This document shows positions 18,967 through 32,600 of a stretch of 64,000 nucleotides of DNA, piece by piece. Each line of letters opens with the position of its first letter. Positions within the stretch are counted from its first letter, which is position 1. This stretch comes from Arthrobacter globiformis (GTDB lineage: Bacteria > Actinomycetota > Actinomycetes > Actinomycetales > Micrococcaceae), in contig NZ_JAUSXI010000001.1 in NCBI RefSeq assembly GCF_030815865.1, positions 2,232,001-2,296,000 of the forward strand, read 5' to 3'. The notes beneath the pieces are model-generated. The model was not told the DNA's origin and did no database searches. It saw only the letters and a list, made by a program, of their open reading frames with translations. Position numbers and translations under genes: made by a program.

Positions 18967-19251
18967 ATGAGCAAAGCCACTGTTTCCGGTACAAAGCCCG
19001 CCGCCCCCAAGGAGCACCACGGCATCGACCACAGCATTGACCTGGGCCACGGCAACAGCCCGGCCGCCTGGACCTGCGTGATCGTCATGCTCATCGGCGC
19101 CCTAGTCGCCTCCATTGCCTTCGTCATAGCCAACAGCCCGATCTTCTGGGCCGGCATCGCCGTCATGTTCGTCGGCCTGCTGGCCGGCTTCATCATGCGC
19201 AAGGCCGGCTACGGCGTGGGCGGCAGCAAGATCAAGAACACCGGCCACTAA
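18967..19251 (+). CDS. HGxxPAAW family membrane protein
   Basis: 94 residues. Carries the family signature HGNSPAAWT at about 34-42, then two transmembrane helices (about 40-60 and 64-82) and a short Gly/Lys tail. The family is confined to actinobacteria and usually sits between trpE and trpC, as here; its function is unknown. A good Shine-Dalgarno (GAGGAG) precedes the ATG. trpC starts 2 bp after the stop. Confidence 0.85.
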   Translation: MSKATVSGTKPAAPKEHHGIDHSIDLGHGNSPAAWTCVIVMLIGALVASIAFVIANSPIFWAGIAVMFVGLLAGFIMRKAGYGVGGSKIKNTGH

Positions 19252-19253
19252 CC

Positions 19254-20072
19254 GTGACGGTTCTCGACGACATCAACGCCGGTGTCAGGGAGGACATGGA
19301 GGACCGGAAGCGCCTCGTGTCCCTCGCGGAACTGAAGGGCCGCGCCCTGGCAGCGGCTCCTGCCCGAGACGCCTGGGCCGCCCTCGGCGGGACGTCCGCG
19401 GACCGCGGCGAGCTCAAGGTCATCGCCGAGATCAAGCGCCGCAGCCCGTCCAAGGGCGATCTCGCCAGCATCGCGGACCCCGCGTCGCTGGCCGTGCAGT
19501 ACGCCGACGGCGGAGCCGCGGTGATCAGCGTGCTCACCGAGCAGCGCCGTTTCAACGGTTCGCTGGCTGACCTGGATGCCGTCCGCGCCCGGGTGGACGT
19601 CCCGCTGCTGCGCAAGGACTTCACGCTGGACGAGTACCAGATCTGGGAAGCCCGCGCCCACGGCGCGGACCTCATCCTCCTGATCGTGGCGGCCCTGTCC
19701 GACCAGCAGCTGCGTGAATTCAGCGCCCTGAGCCGTGAGCTTGGCATGAACGTGCTGGTGGAAACGCACACGCCGGAGGAAGTCGAGCGCGCCGTGGCCG
19801 CCGACGCCCGGATCATCGGCGTCAATGTGCGGAACCTCAAGACGCTCGACGTCGACCGCTCCCTTTTCGCCTCACTCGCCGGCAGCATTCCGGCCAGCGC
19901 CGTAGTGGTGGCGGAGTCGGGCGTTCGGAACGCCGACGACGTCGCGCACTACGCGGCGCACGGCGCCAACGCCATCCTCGTGGGGGAGGCGCTCGTCAGC
20001 GACGCCACCCCGCGTGAACGCATCGCGGAGTTCACAGCGGCCGGGGCCGCGGCCATCGCCGCCCGGGCCTGA
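19254..20072 (+). CDS. trpC: Indole-3-glycerol phosphate synthase
   Basis: 272-residue TIM barrel, GTG start. Closes the indole ring of CdRP with loss of CO2. Motifs: VIAEIKRRSPSKGDL with the catalytic Lys, PLLRKDFTLDEYQIWEARAHGAD, IIGVNVRNLKTLDVD, VAESGVRNADDV. It follows the HGxxPAAW gene by 2 bp and precedes trpB by 94 bp. Confidence 0.96.
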   Translation: MTVLDDINAGVREDMEDRKRLVSLAELKGRALAAAPARDAWAALGGTSADRGELKVIAEIKRRSPSKGDLASIADPASLAVQYADGGAAVISVLTEQRRFNGSLADLDAVRARVDVPLLRKDFTLDEYQIWEARAHGADLILLIVAALSDQQLREFSALSRELGMNVLVETHTPEEVERAVAADARIIGVNVRNLKTLDVDRSLFASLAGSIPASAVVVAESGVRNADDVAHYAAHGANAILVGEALVSDATPRERIAEFTAAGAAAIAARA

Positions 20073-20166
20073 GCTCCCACACAACCTTGGCACCATCCGT
20101 CCGCACGCCGTGCGGCCGGATGGCGCCTGACATCAACCAGAAAAAGTGAACAGGATGGTGAGACTG

Positions 20167-21488
<1,322 letters not shown>

Positions 21489-21492
<4 letters not shown>

Positions 21493-22307
21493 CCACGGCG
21501 CAGACCACCAGCAAGTCGGCCACCAGCAAGTCGGCCATCGCCATCGACAAGGCCCGCGCGGAGGGCCGCGTGGCCCTGATCGGCTACCTGCCCGCCGGGT
21601 ACCCCAGCGTCGAGGAGACCATCGCCGCCGGCATCGCCCTGGCGCGCAACGGCGCCGACCTGATCGAAATCGGCATTCCGTACTCCGACCCGGTCATGGA
21701 CGGCCCGGTCATCCAGGCGGCCACCACCGAGGCCCTGGCGAAGGGGTTCTCCGTCCGCCAGGTCTTTGACGTCGTGGCTGGCATCACCAGCCAGACGGAC
21801 GCCGCGGTCCTGGTCATGACGTACTGGAACCCCGTGGTCCGCATGGGTGTGGACGAGTTTTCGCGCCGCCTGGCCGAGGCCGGGGGAGCGGGGCTGATCA
21901 CCCCGGACCTGATCCCGGACGAGGCAGCCGAGTGGATGGACGCGTCGGAGAAGTACGGCCTGGACCGTGTCTTCCTGGTGGCGCCCTCCTCCACCCCCGA
22001 GCGCATGCGCCGGACCGTGGACGCGAGCCGGGGCTTCGTCTACGCCGTCTCCATCATGGGCGTCACGGGCGCCCGCTCGTCGGTGAGCTCGGCGGCCGAG
22101 GACGTCGTGGCCGCGGCCAAGGCGGCCGGCGCGGAACGCGTGTGCGTGGGCCTCGGCGTCTCCACCGCCGAGCAGGTCGCGGAGATCGCGGCCTACGCGG
22201 ACGGTGTGATCGTCGGCTCGGCGCTCGTTGCCGCCGTCCGCGACGGCGGCGTGGACGCCGTCGCGCAGCTCACCAAAGACCTCAGTACCGGACTGACCAG
22301 GAAGTAA
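21489..22307 (+). CDS. trpA: Tryptophan synthase alpha subunit
   Basis: 272-residue TIM barrel. Releases indole from indole-3-glycerol phosphate for channelling into TrpB. Motifs: [32 protein letters not shown] with the catalytic Glu and Asp, GAGGLIxPDL-like [15 protein letters not shown], and GVTGARSSV. The GTG at 21489 overlaps the trpB stop by 4 nt. The N-terminal 18 residues are Thr/Ser-rich with an internal TSKSA repeat. Confidence 0.95.
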
Positions 22308-22315
22308 CCGCCACC

Positions 22316-23563
22316 ATGCAGACGCTCCTCACCGCAGCCGCACTGGTTCCAGCCGGCATGGTGCCCGCAAGCATCCCGAGCCCGGCCTGGTCCGGGTTCG
22401 ATATTCCGCTGCCGTGGGGATCGCTCCGCATCCATGCCTACGCCCTGTGCATCCTGGCGGGCATTGTCGTCGGCCTGTGGCTGACGTCCGTCCGCTGGGC
22501 CAAGCGCGGAGCGCCTGAAGGCAGCGTCTGGGACATCGCCATCTGGGCCATTCCCTTCGGCATCATCGGCGGCCGGCTTTACCATGTGTTCTCGTCCCCG
22601 GACGCGTACTTCGGTCCGGGCTTCGACGGCACTGGGGACCTGTCCTTGATCCCGCAGATCCAGCGCGGCGGCCTCGGAATCTGGGGCGCCGTGGTGCTGG
22701 GTGCCTTCGGCGCCTGGATCGGCTGCCGCCGTGCAGGCGTCAAGCTCACGGCATTCCTGGATGCAGCCGCTCCCGGGCTTCTGCTGGCGCAGGCCCTCGG
22801 CCGGTGGGGAAACTACTTCAACCAGGAGCTGTTCGGCGGCCCCACCACGCTGCCGTGGGGGCTTCAGGTGGACGCGGACAACGCGAACTTCCCGGCCGGC
22901 TACCCGGCGGATACCCTCTTCCACCCCACGTTCCTCTATGAATCGCTGTGGAACATCGCGGGTGTGCTGATCCTCCTGGCCCTCGACCGCCGGTTCCACT
23001 TCCGCCGCGGCCGGCTCTTCTGGCTGTATGCCATGTACTACACGCTGGGACGGGTCTGGATCGAGGCCATGCGGATCGACGACGCCGAGCAGATAAGCCT
23101 GTTCGGCATCACCACCCGGCTGAACGTCTGGACCAGTATCTTCGTGTTCCTCGCCGCATTGGCCGCGTTCATCTGGCTGGGCCGGCGCAAGGACGGCAAC
23201 GCGGACAGTGTTTACCTGCCGGGCCGGGAGCCGGCCCCTGCGGTTGCCGCAAAAGCCGACGGCGGGACGCCGGCCAGTGCTGAAGCCGCCGGATCGTCGG
23301 TGGTCGGGGACGGGTCAAAGGAACCCGGTTCCGCTCCAAATGTGACCGGCAATCCGGTCCGTGATACGGACCCTGTTGTCTCAGATAGTGAATCGCGTGA
23401 TAATCTCCCTGATAACCAAAACGGTTCCGGGCTAGCTTCTGCGCAAACGGAAGCAGTCCCGGCATCCACCGGCGGAACCCCAACCGGCGCGGAGTCGCGG
23501 AACATCGGAAAGTCCGGTGGCACAGGGACCGGGACCGCACCGGAGGCCGACAGCTCACGCTAG
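22316..23563 (+). CDS. lgt: Prolipoprotein diacylglyceryl transferase
   Basis: 415 residues. Transfers diacylglycerol from phosphatidylglycerol to the lipobox Cys of prolipoproteins in the membrane. Seven hydrophobic segments lie in the first 290 residues, with the family motifs GGRLYHVFS, QRGGLGIWGAV, the signature QALGRWGNYFNQELFGGPTTLPWGL and HPTFLYESLWN. The C-terminal 120 residues are a polar, Ala/Gly/Ser/Asp-rich cytoplasmic tail of the kind seen in actinobacterial Lgt. It starts 8 bp after trpA. Confidence 0.94.
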   Translation: MQTLLTAAALVPAGMVPASIPSPAWSGFDIPLPWGSLRIHAYALCILAGIVVGLWLTSVRWAKRGAPEGSVWDIAIWAIPFGIIGGRLYHVFSSPDAYFGPGFDGTGDLSLIPQIQRGGLGIWGAVVLGAFGAWIGCRRAGVKLTAFLDAAAPGLLLAQALGRWGNYFNQELFGGPTTLPWGLQVDADNANFPAGYPADTLFHPTFLYESLWNIAGVLILLALDRRFHFRRGRLFWLYAMYYTLGRVWIEAMRIDDAEQISLFGITTRLNVWTSIFVFLAALAAFIWLGRRKDGNADSVYLPGREPAPAVAAKADGGTPASAEAAGSSVVGDGSKEPGSAPNVTGNPVRDTDPVVSDSESRDNLPDNQNGSGLASAQTEAVPASTGGTPTGAESRNIGKSGGTGTGTAPEADSSR

Positions 23564-23640
23564 AAGGCGCCGGTACCAGGGCAGCAGAGAGTTACCGCTC
23601 GGAGCGCCCGACACCCACAGCGTCGTGGCAGAGGCCAACT

Positions 23641-23666
23641 CCGGTCAGCATAGAGCTGCTGACCGG
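23641..23666. promoter_or_regulatory. 10-bp perfect inverted repeat between lgt and gltB
   Basis: CCGGTCAGCA (23641-23650) and TGCTGACCGG (23657-23666) flank a 6-nt centre, 77 nt after lgt and about 165 nt before gltB. It has no T tract. It could be a terminator of the trp-lgt operon or an operator of the nitrogen-regulated gltBD genes. Confidence 0.4.
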
Positions 23667-23829
23667 TCAAGCCCGGGGCGGAAGCCTGCGTAACTGTTAG
23701 TTCAGCAGGTATGCCTGCCCTACAATTTCCAATAAGCATTAACACTTTGTTGCGCCCATCACAGTGGCGCTCTGAGTGGGGCCAACGTTGTCCCTTCCAT
23801 ACGCACGATCAGGAGGAAGGACGTCTCCC

Positions 23830-26800
23830 ATGACCCAAACTCTTTCAAGCCCCAGCTGGTCCGAATCGAACCAGCCGGACGCCGCCATGTCGCCGTTCAA
23901 GCGGTTCGCGGCGCTCCCCGAGGCAGCCGGGCTCTACAACCCGGAGCAGGAGAAGGACGCCTGCGGTCTTGCGATTATCGCCACCCTGCGCGGCGAGCCC
24001 GGCTACGACATCGTCGACGCCGCCCTTACCGCCCTGCGCAACCTCGAGCACCGCGGTGCCGTCGGCGCAGATGAGGGAACGGGTGATGGCGCCGGCCTCC
24101 TGATGCAGGTGCCGGACGAGTTCTTCCGTGCCGTCACCGAATTCGAACTGCCGGCCCCCGGCCAGTACGTGGTGGGCACCGCCTTCCTGCCTGCCGAGCA
24201 GCGCGAGGCCGGCGCCGCCAAGGCCGGCATCGAGGGCCTGGCCGCCGACGAGGGACTGACCGTCCTTGGCTGGCGCGAAGTTCCCGTCGTCGCCGATCTT
24301 GTCGGTGCCATGGCGCGCGCCTGCATGCCGTACTTCTCCCAGCCGTTCTTCGCCTCGGCAACCGGTGAGCAGCTTGACCGCAACGACCTGGACGGCCGCG
24401 CCTGGCGCATCCGCAAGCGCGCCCAGAACAAGTTCGGCGTCTACTTCCCGTCGCTGTCCTCGCGGACCATCGTCTACAAGGGCATGCTGACCACGGCCCA
24501 GCTGGAGCCGTTCTACCCGGACCTTTCGGACAAGCGCTTCAAGACCAAGCTGGCGATCGTCCACTCGCGCTTCTCCACCAACACCTTCCCGTCCTGGCCG
24601 CTGGCCCAGCCGTTCCGCACCATCGCCCACAATGGCGAAATCAACACCGTCAAGGGCAACCGGAACTGGATGCGCGCCCGCCAGTCCCAGCTCGCGAACC
24701 CGCTGCTGGGCGACTCGCCGGAAGAGCTGTTCCCGATCTGCACCCCGGGCGCGTCCGACTCCGCATCCTTCGATGAAGTGGCCGAACTGCTGTGGCTGTC
24801 CGGCCGCCCCATCACCCACGCGATCATGATGATGATCCCCGAGGCCTGGGAAAACCACGCCACGATGGATCCGGCACGCAAGGCGTTCTACGAGTACCAC
24901 TCCCTCCTGATGGAACCCTGGGACGGCCCCGCCGCCGTGTCGTTCACCGACGGCGCCCTCGTGGGCGCAACCCTGGACCGCAACGGCCTGCGCCCCGGCC
25001 GCTACTGGATCACCGAGGACGGCCTGGTCGTCTTCGCCTCCGAGGTGGGCGTCATCGACGTCGAACCCTCCAAGGTGGTCAAGAAGGGCCGCGTCTCGCC
25101 CGGCAAGATGTTCCTGGTGGACACCGAGGCCGGCCGGATCATCGGCGATGACGAGGTCAAGGCCGAGGTCGCCGCGGCGAACCCCTGGGCCGAGTGGGTC
25201 AAGGACAACCTGATTGACCTCAACGAGCTGCCGGAACGCGAGCACGTGGTGCACACCGCCGCGTCCGTGAACATCCGCCAGCGGACCTTCGGCTACACCA
25301 CCGAAGAGCTTAAGATCCTGCTGGGCCCGATGGCCCGCACCGGCGCCGAACCGCTGGGCGCCATGGGCTCCGACACCCCGGTGGCTGTGCTGTCAAAGCG
25401 CCCCCGCCTGCTCTTCGACTACTTCGTGCAGTCCTTCGCGCAGGTGACCAACCCGCCGCTGGACGCCATCCGTGAAGAGCTGGTCACCTCCCTGACCTGC
25501 GCCATCGGCCCCAACGGCAACCTCCTGGACACCAAGCAGGTGCGCCAGCCGCAGGTCTCCCTGCCGTTCCCGGTGATCAACAACGACCAGCTCGCGAAGA
25601 TCGCCAACATCGAGAACGCCGACGGCGACAAGGTGGCCATGAAGGTCCGCGGCCTCTACCGCCCCGAGGGCGGCGAGAACGCGCTGCGTGCCCGGCTCAC
25701 CGAAATCTGCGAGCAGGTGTCCGGCGCCATCAACCGCGGCGTGCAGTATGTCGTCCTGTCGGACCGCGACTCCAACGCGCAGTGGGCCCCGATCCCGTCG
25801 CTGCTGCTGGTCAGCGCCGTGCACCACCACCTGCTGCGCAGCGCCAACCGCACCAAGACCGCCCTCGTTGTCGAAGCCGGCGACGTCCGCGAGACGCACC
25901 ACGTGGCCGTGCTCATCGGCTACGGTGCCTCCGCCGTCAACCCGTACCTCGCCATGGAATCCGTGGAGCAGCTGATTACCGCCGGCGACGTCGTGGGCGT
26001 GACCCCGCAGGACGGCGTCTACAACCTGATCAAGGGCCTCGGCAAGGGCGTCCTGAAGATCATGTCCAAGATGGGCATCTCCACTGTTGCGTCCTACACA
26101 GGCGCCCAGACGTTCGAAGCGCTTGGCCTGGGCCAGGAACTGGTGGACGAATTCTTCGCCGGCACGCATTCCCAGTTGGGCGGCGTGGGCCTGGACGTCA
26201 TCGCGGCAGAAGTTTCCGCGCGGCACCAGATGGCCTACCCCGAGGGCGGCATTGAGCAGCCGCACCGTCCCCTGCTGGGCGGCGGCGAGTACCAGTGGCG
26301 CCGCGACGGCGAGCCGCACCTCTTCAACCCGGAGACCGTCTTCCGGCTGCAGCACGCTACGCGTGAGCGCCGCTACGACATCTTCAAGGCCTATACCAAG
26401 GGCGTGGATGATCAGTCCGAGAACCTGATGACCCTGCGCGGTCTGCTGAAGTTCAAGGACGGCGCGCGTCCCGCCGTGCCGCTCGAGGAAGTCGAGCCGG
26501 TCTCCAGCATCGTCAAGCGCTTCTCCACGGGTGCCATGAGCTACGGCTCGATCTCCAAGGAAGCCCACGAGACCCTCGCGATCGCCATGAACCGGCTGGG
26601 CGGCAAGTCCAACACCGGTGAAGGCGGCGAGGACGTGGATCGCCTGCTCGATCCCGAGCGCCGTTCCGCCGTCAAGCAGATTGCCTCGGGCCGCTTCGGC
26701 GTCACGAGCCTCTACCTGACCAACGCGGACGACATCCAGATCAAGATGGCCCAGGGTGCGAAGCCCGGCGAAGGCGGCCAGCTGATGGCCCAGAAGGTCT

Positions 26801-28438
26801 ACCCCTGGGTTGCCCGGACGCGCCACTCGACGCCCGGCGTCGGACTCATTTCCCCGCCCCCGCACCACGACATCTACTCGATCGAGGACCTCGCGCAGCT
26901 CATCTACGATGCGAAGCGCGCGAACCCCTCGGCCCGGGTGCACGTCAAGCTCGTCTCCGAGGTGGGAATCGGCACAGTTGCCGCCGGCGTCACCAAGGCC
27001 AAGGCCGACGTCGTGCTTGTTTCCGGGCACGACGGCGGTACCGGCGCCTCGCCGCTGAACTCGCTCAAGCACGCCGGTGTTCCGTGGGAACTGGGTCTCG
27101 CAGAGACTCAGCAGACCCTCATGCTCAACGGCCTGCGCGACCGCGTTGTGGTGCAGGTGGACGGCCAGCTCAAAACCGGTCGCGACGTCGTCATTGCTGC
27201 CCTGCTGGGCGGCGAGGAATTCGGCTTCGCCACGGCACCGCTGGTGGTTGAGGGCTGCATCATGATGCGCGTCTGCCACCTTGACACCTGCCCGGTGGGC
27301 GTTGCCACCCAGAACCCCGAGCTGCGCGCCCGCTTCACCGGCAAGCCGGAGTTCGTGGTCAACTTCTTCGAGTTCCTGGCCGAGGAAGTCCGCGAAATCC
27401 TCGCGGAGCTGGGTTTCCGGAGCATCGAGGAAGCGATCGGCCACGCCGAAATGCTGGACGCCCAGGACGCCATCAGCCACTGGAAGGCCGAGGGCCTGGA
27501 CCTGGATCCGATCCTTCACGGCCTCGAGTTCGACGACGACGCCCCGCTGCGGAACCTGACCGGCCAGAACCACGAGCTGGACAAGCACTTCGACCAGCGG
27601 CTCATCACCATGGCCGCCGAGGCGCTGACCGACCGTGCCCCGGTGAAGATCACGGTGGACGTCATCAACACCGATCGGTCGGTGGGCACCATGCTGGGCC
27701 ACGTTGTGACCAAGACGTTCGGAACGGACGTGCTGGCCACGGACACGATTGACATCACGCTGAACGGCACCGCCGGGCAGTCGCTGGGCGCTTTCCTGCC
27801 TGCCGGCATTACGCTGCGCATGTACGGCGACTCCAACGACTACGTCGGCAAGGGACTCTCCGGCGGCCGGATCATCGTCCGCCCGGACCGCACCAACGTG
27901 TTCCAGGCCGAACGCAACGTCGTTGCGGGCAACGTGATCGGCTACGGCGCCACGAGCGGCGAGCTGTTCCTGCGCGGCCAGGTGGGCGAACGCTTCCTGG
28001 TCCGCAACTCGGGTGCCACCGCGGTTGTTGAAGGCATCGGCGACCACGGCTGCGAGTACATGACCGGCGGCCAGACGCTGATCATCGGCCGCACAGGCCG
28101 CAACTTTGGCGCCGGCATGTCCGGCGGGACGGCCTACGTGCTGGACCTGCGGACTGAACGCGTCAACAAGCAGGCCCTCGAGTCCGGCGAACTCCAGCTC
28201 CTCGAGCTGGACGCCGAGGACCGCGACATCGTCCACGGCCTGCTGGTCAAGCATCTGGAGGAAACCGAATCCCAGCTGGCCGCGCGTCTGCTCGACAACT
28301 TCGACGACACCGCTGCCCGCATTACCAAGGTGCTGCCGCGTGACTACGCCGCAGTGCTGCAAACCCGTCTTGACGCTATCGAAGAGGGCCTTGACCCCGA
28401 CGGCGAAGAAGTTTGGTCTAGAATCCTGGAGGTGACCG

Positions 28439-28446
<8 letters not shown>
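23830..28446 (+). CDS. gltB: Glutamate synthase (NADPH) large subunit
   Basis: 1538 residues. Takes ammonia from glutamine and makes two glutamates with GltD. A propeptide of about 41 residues precedes the nucleophile Cys in [14 protein letters not shown]. The glutamine amidotransferase domain is followed by the central domain, the FMN-binding synthase domain ([39 protein letters not shown]) and the 3Fe-4S Cys cluster [19 protein letters not shown]. The C-terminal beta-helix has the GxxG repeats. The ATG at 23830 was chosen over an upstream in-frame ATG at 23776 because AGGAGGAAGG precedes it. It overlaps gltD by 8 nt. Confidence 0.97.
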
Positions 28447-29896
<1,450 letters not shown>

Positions 29897-29965
29897 CGCC
29901 GACCTGGGGATGGAATTCATCTCCGCGACAACTTAACCAATGCAAGTGACAAATAGGGTAGGTAT

Positions 29966-31480
29966 ATGAGACGCGCAAAGATTGTGGCCACCTTCGGACC
30001 GGCCATTGCCAGCTATGAAAACACCCTCGCGGTGCTGGAAGCCGGCGTTGACGTAGCCCGCATGAACATGAGCCACGGCGACTACTCCGTGCATGACAAC
30101 ACCTATGAGAATGTCCGTAAGGCCGCGTCCGATCTGGGCAAGGCTGTGGCCATCATGGCCGACCTGCAGGGCCCCAAGATCCGCCTGGGCCGCTTCGTTG
30201 ACGGTCCCCACGAGCTGGCAGTGGGGGACATCTTCACGATCACCACTGAGGATGTGCCGGGCACCAAGGAGATCTGCTCCACCACGCTCAAGAGCCTCAC
30301 CGAGGACGTCAACCCGGGCGACGCCCTGCTCATTGACGACGGCAAGGTTGCGCTGCGCGCCATCGAGGTGGACGACGTCAAGGTTGTGGCCAAGGTGACC
30401 GTGGGCGGCTTTGTGTCCAACAACAAGGGCATCAACCTCCCCGGTGTTGCCGTCAACGTCCCCGCACTGAGCGAAAAGGACGAGGACGATCTCCGCTGGG
30501 CCATGCGCCGCGGCGTGGACCTCATAGCCCTGTCCTTCGTCCGTGACGCCTCCGACATCAAGCGCGTCCACGAGATCATGGACGAAGAAGGCCGCCGCGT
30601 ACCGGTGATCGCCAAGATCGAAAAGCCGCAGGCCGTGGAGCAGCTCCATGAGATCATCGACGCATTCGACGCGATCATGGTGGCCCGTGGCGACCTGGGC
30701 GTGGAGCTTCCGCTGGAGGAAGTGCCGATCGTGCAGAAGCGTGCCATCGAACTGGCACGCCGCTGGGCCAAGCCGGTCATCGTGGCCACCCAGGTGCTGG
30801 AGTCCATGATCGACAACCCGCGCCCGACCCGTGCTGAGGCCTCCGACTGCGCCAACGCCGTGCTCGACGGCGCCGACGCGGTGATGCTCTCCGGCGAGAC
30901 CAGCGTGGGCAAGTTCCCGATCGAGACGGTCAAGACCATGGCCCGGATCATCGAGTCCACCGAGGAGCACGGCCTGGAGCGCGTCCCCCCGCTGGGCACC
31001 AAGCCGAAGACCCGTGGTGGCGCCATCACCCGTGCCGCCGTCGAAATCGCCGACCAGCTGGACGCCAAGTACATCTGTACGTTCACCCAGTCCGGTGACT
31101 CGGCACGCCGTCTGTCCCGCCTCCGCCCGATCAAGCCGGTCTTCGCGTTCACTCCGGTGGAGCACGTGTGGAACCAGCTGGCGCTGACCTGGGGCATCCA
31201 GCCGCAGCTGGTTGCCATGGTGGGCCACACGGATGAGATGACCGCACAAGTGGACCGCAGCCTGCTGGACATGGGACTGGTGGAAGACGGCGACCTCGTG
31301 GTCATCGCTGCCGGTTCCCCTCCCGGAAAAGCCGGTTCCACCAACTCGCTGAAGGTCCATAAGGTGGGCGACCTCGCCGACACCCCGCGCCTCGGCGAAG
31401 CCGCCGAGAAGAAGGAAAAGCTCGGCCCGTGGCCTGAAAAGAAGAAGAAGAACAAGGCTGCAGCCGCTCCGGCTGAGTAG
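29966..31480 (+). CDS. pyk: Pyruvate kinase
   Basis: 504 residues. Converts phosphoenolpyruvate and ADP into pyruvate and ATP. Starts MRRAKIVATFGPA; the B domain inserts after GPKIRLGRF. The catalytic Lys-containing VIAKIEKPQAVEQLHEII, the Mg motif AIMVARGDLGVELPLEEVPIVQKR and GADAVMLSGETSVGKFP are present. The C-terminal tail is Lys-rich (about 485-504). A GGTAGGTAT stretch directly precedes the ATG. Two strong terminators follow. Confidence 0.97.
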   Translation: MRRAKIVATFGPAIASYENTLAVLEAGVDVARMNMSHGDYSVHDNTYENVRKAASDLGKAVAIMADLQGPKIRLGRFVDGPHELAVGDIFTITTEDVPGTKEICSTTLKSLTEDVNPGDALLIDDGKVALRAIEVDDVKVVAKVTVGGFVSNNKGINLPGVAVNVPALSEKDEDDLRWAMRRGVDLIALSFVRDASDIKRVHEIMDEEGRRVPVIAKIEKPQAVEQLHEIIDAFDAIMVARGDLGVELPLEEVPIVQKRAIELARRWAKPVIVATQVLESMIDNPRPTRAEASDCANAVLDGADAVMLSGETSVGKFPIETVKTMARIIESTEEHGLERVPPLGTKPKTRGGAITRAAVEIADQLDAKYICTFTQSGDSARRLSRLRPIKPVFAFTPVEHVWNQLALTWGIQPQLVAMVGHTDEMTAQVDRSLLDMGLVEDGDLVVIAAGSPPGKAGSTNSLKVHKVGDLADTPRLGEAAEKKEKLGPWPEKKKKNKAAAAPAE

Positions 31481-31494
31481 CTAGGTCCTGAAAG

Positions 31495-31545
31495 GGAGGA
31501 TCCCCGCCACCAGTTCATTGGTGGCAGGGGTCCTCCTTTTTTGTT
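31495..31545 (+). terminator. Rho-independent terminator of pyk
   Basis: Arms at 31495-31511 and 31520-31536 pair with two mismatches around an 8-nt loop, followed by CTTTTTTGTTTTGTGTTTTT. It lies 15 nt after the pyk stop. Confidence 0.88.
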
Positions 31546-31567
31546 TTGTGTTTTTGGCACGGAAAAA

Positions 31568-31602
31568 CGGAAGGACCCCGGCAGGTTGCCGGGGTCCTTC
31601 CG
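31568..31602. terminator. Bidirectional terminator between pyk and pdtaR
   Basis: A perfect 16-bp arm pair (31568-31583 and 31587-31602) with a 3-nt loop GGT, flanked by A5 on the left and CTTT on the right. It lies 18 nt past the pdtaR stop on the minus strand and backs up the pyk terminator on the plus strand. Confidence 0.88.
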
Positions 31603-31620
31603 CTTTGTGTAGCTTGTTGG

Positions 31621-32226
31621 CTAGTTGACCTGGTTGATGATGGTTTCGGCCACTTCACGCATGCTGAGGCGGCGGTCCATCGAGGTCTTCTGGATCCAGC
31701 GGAAAGCCTCCGGCTCCGTCAGGCCCATCTTGGTGGTCAACAGGCTCTTGGCGCGTTCTACGAGCTTGCGGGTGGCGAACTGCTCCTGAAGGTCGGTGAC
31801 CTCGCTTTCGAGGGCCTTGATCTCCTCGTGCCGGGACAGGGCGATCTCCAGTGCGGGGATCAGGTCGGCCGGGGTGAACGGCTTCACGACGTAGGCCATG
31901 GCGCCGGCGTCGCGGGCGCGCTCCACGAGTTCCTTCTGGCTGAAGGCGGTGAGGAGGACCACGGGGGCGATGCGCGCCTTGACGATCTTCTCGGCTGCGG
32001 AGATGCCGTCCATGACGGGCATCTTGACGTCCATGAGGACCAGGTCCGGCTTGAGCTCCTCGGCCAGCTGCACGGCCTTCTCGCCGTTGTCAGCCTCGCC
32101 GATGACGTCGTAGCCTTCGCCGCGCAGGATTTCGATGATGTCCAAGCGGATGAGGGTTTCGTCTTCGGCCACAATTACGCGGCGCGCCGGCTGGGACGTT
32201 TTGTTTGACTCCGTCGGTTCTGACAC
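31621..32226 (-). CDS. pdtaR: ANTAR-domain response regulator, PdtaR-like
   Basis: 201 residues. A receiver domain (about 15-130) with acidic pocket EDE at 21-23, phospho-acceptor Asp66 in LVLMDVKMPVMDG, Thr/Lys switch residues in LLTAFSQ and VVKPFTPADL, and a C-terminal ANTAR RNA-binding domain (about 145-200: RKLVERAKSLLTTKMGLTEPEAFRWIQKTSM). In Mycobacterium PdtaR is paired with the PdtaS kinase and controls transcripts by antitermination. No kinase lies next to it. It is convergent with pyk. Confidence 0.92.
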   Translation of the reverse strand: MSEPTESNKTSQPARRVIVAEDETLIRLDIIEILRGEGYDVIGEADNGEKAVQLAEELKPDLVLMDVKMPVMDGISAAEKIVKARIAPVVLLTAFSQKELVERARDAGAMAYVVKPFTPADLIPALEIALSRHEEIKALESEVTDLQEQFATRKLVERAKSLLTTKMGLTEPEAFRWIQKTSMDRRLSMREVAETIINQVN

Positions 32227-32432
32227 GGGATCTCCTTGAAAAGGTACGGCGGGACTATGACTATCTTAGTTGGGCCCCGCGCTTGTACTTGGATCGGCAT
32301 GGCTTGTTGCGACGGCGGTGGCGCGATGCTGGGTTTTAGCCTATCTGCATGTAGAGTAATTCCGCGCACTGGTAGTGGCTGCGTTGATCACACTTCGCTG
32401 TGAGCCTACGATTGTTACTCCGTGTACTCCGC

Positions 32433-32514
32433 GCCCGAGTGGCGGAATTGGCAGACGCGCCGCACTCAAAATGCGGTATCGAAAGGTGTGTGGGTTCGAG
32501 TCCCACCTCGGGCA
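32433..32514 (+). tRNA. tRNA-Leu(CAA), integration site of the element
   Basis: An 82-nt class II tRNA with acceptor stem GCCCGAG/CTCGGGC, a 7-nt anticodon loop CTCAAAA (anticodon CAA), a variable arm and T-loop GGTTCGAGTC. The CCA end is not encoded. The integrase gene begins 87 bp downstream, so its 3' half is the likely attL of the conjugative element. Confidence 0.95.
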
Positions 32515-32600
32515 CAGTGTTCTCGCAGGTCAGCGGCTTTCTTGCCGCTGGCTGTGGACAAATCTACGAAAAGTGTGGACAGCGGCGTAGCATTTCGCCC

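Noticed and set aside
25393..28362. A very long minus-strand open frame (about 989 codons) inside gltB
   Set aside because: It lies entirely opposite a well-conserved gltB, is a result of high-GC codon bias and lacks its own start signals or family similarity.
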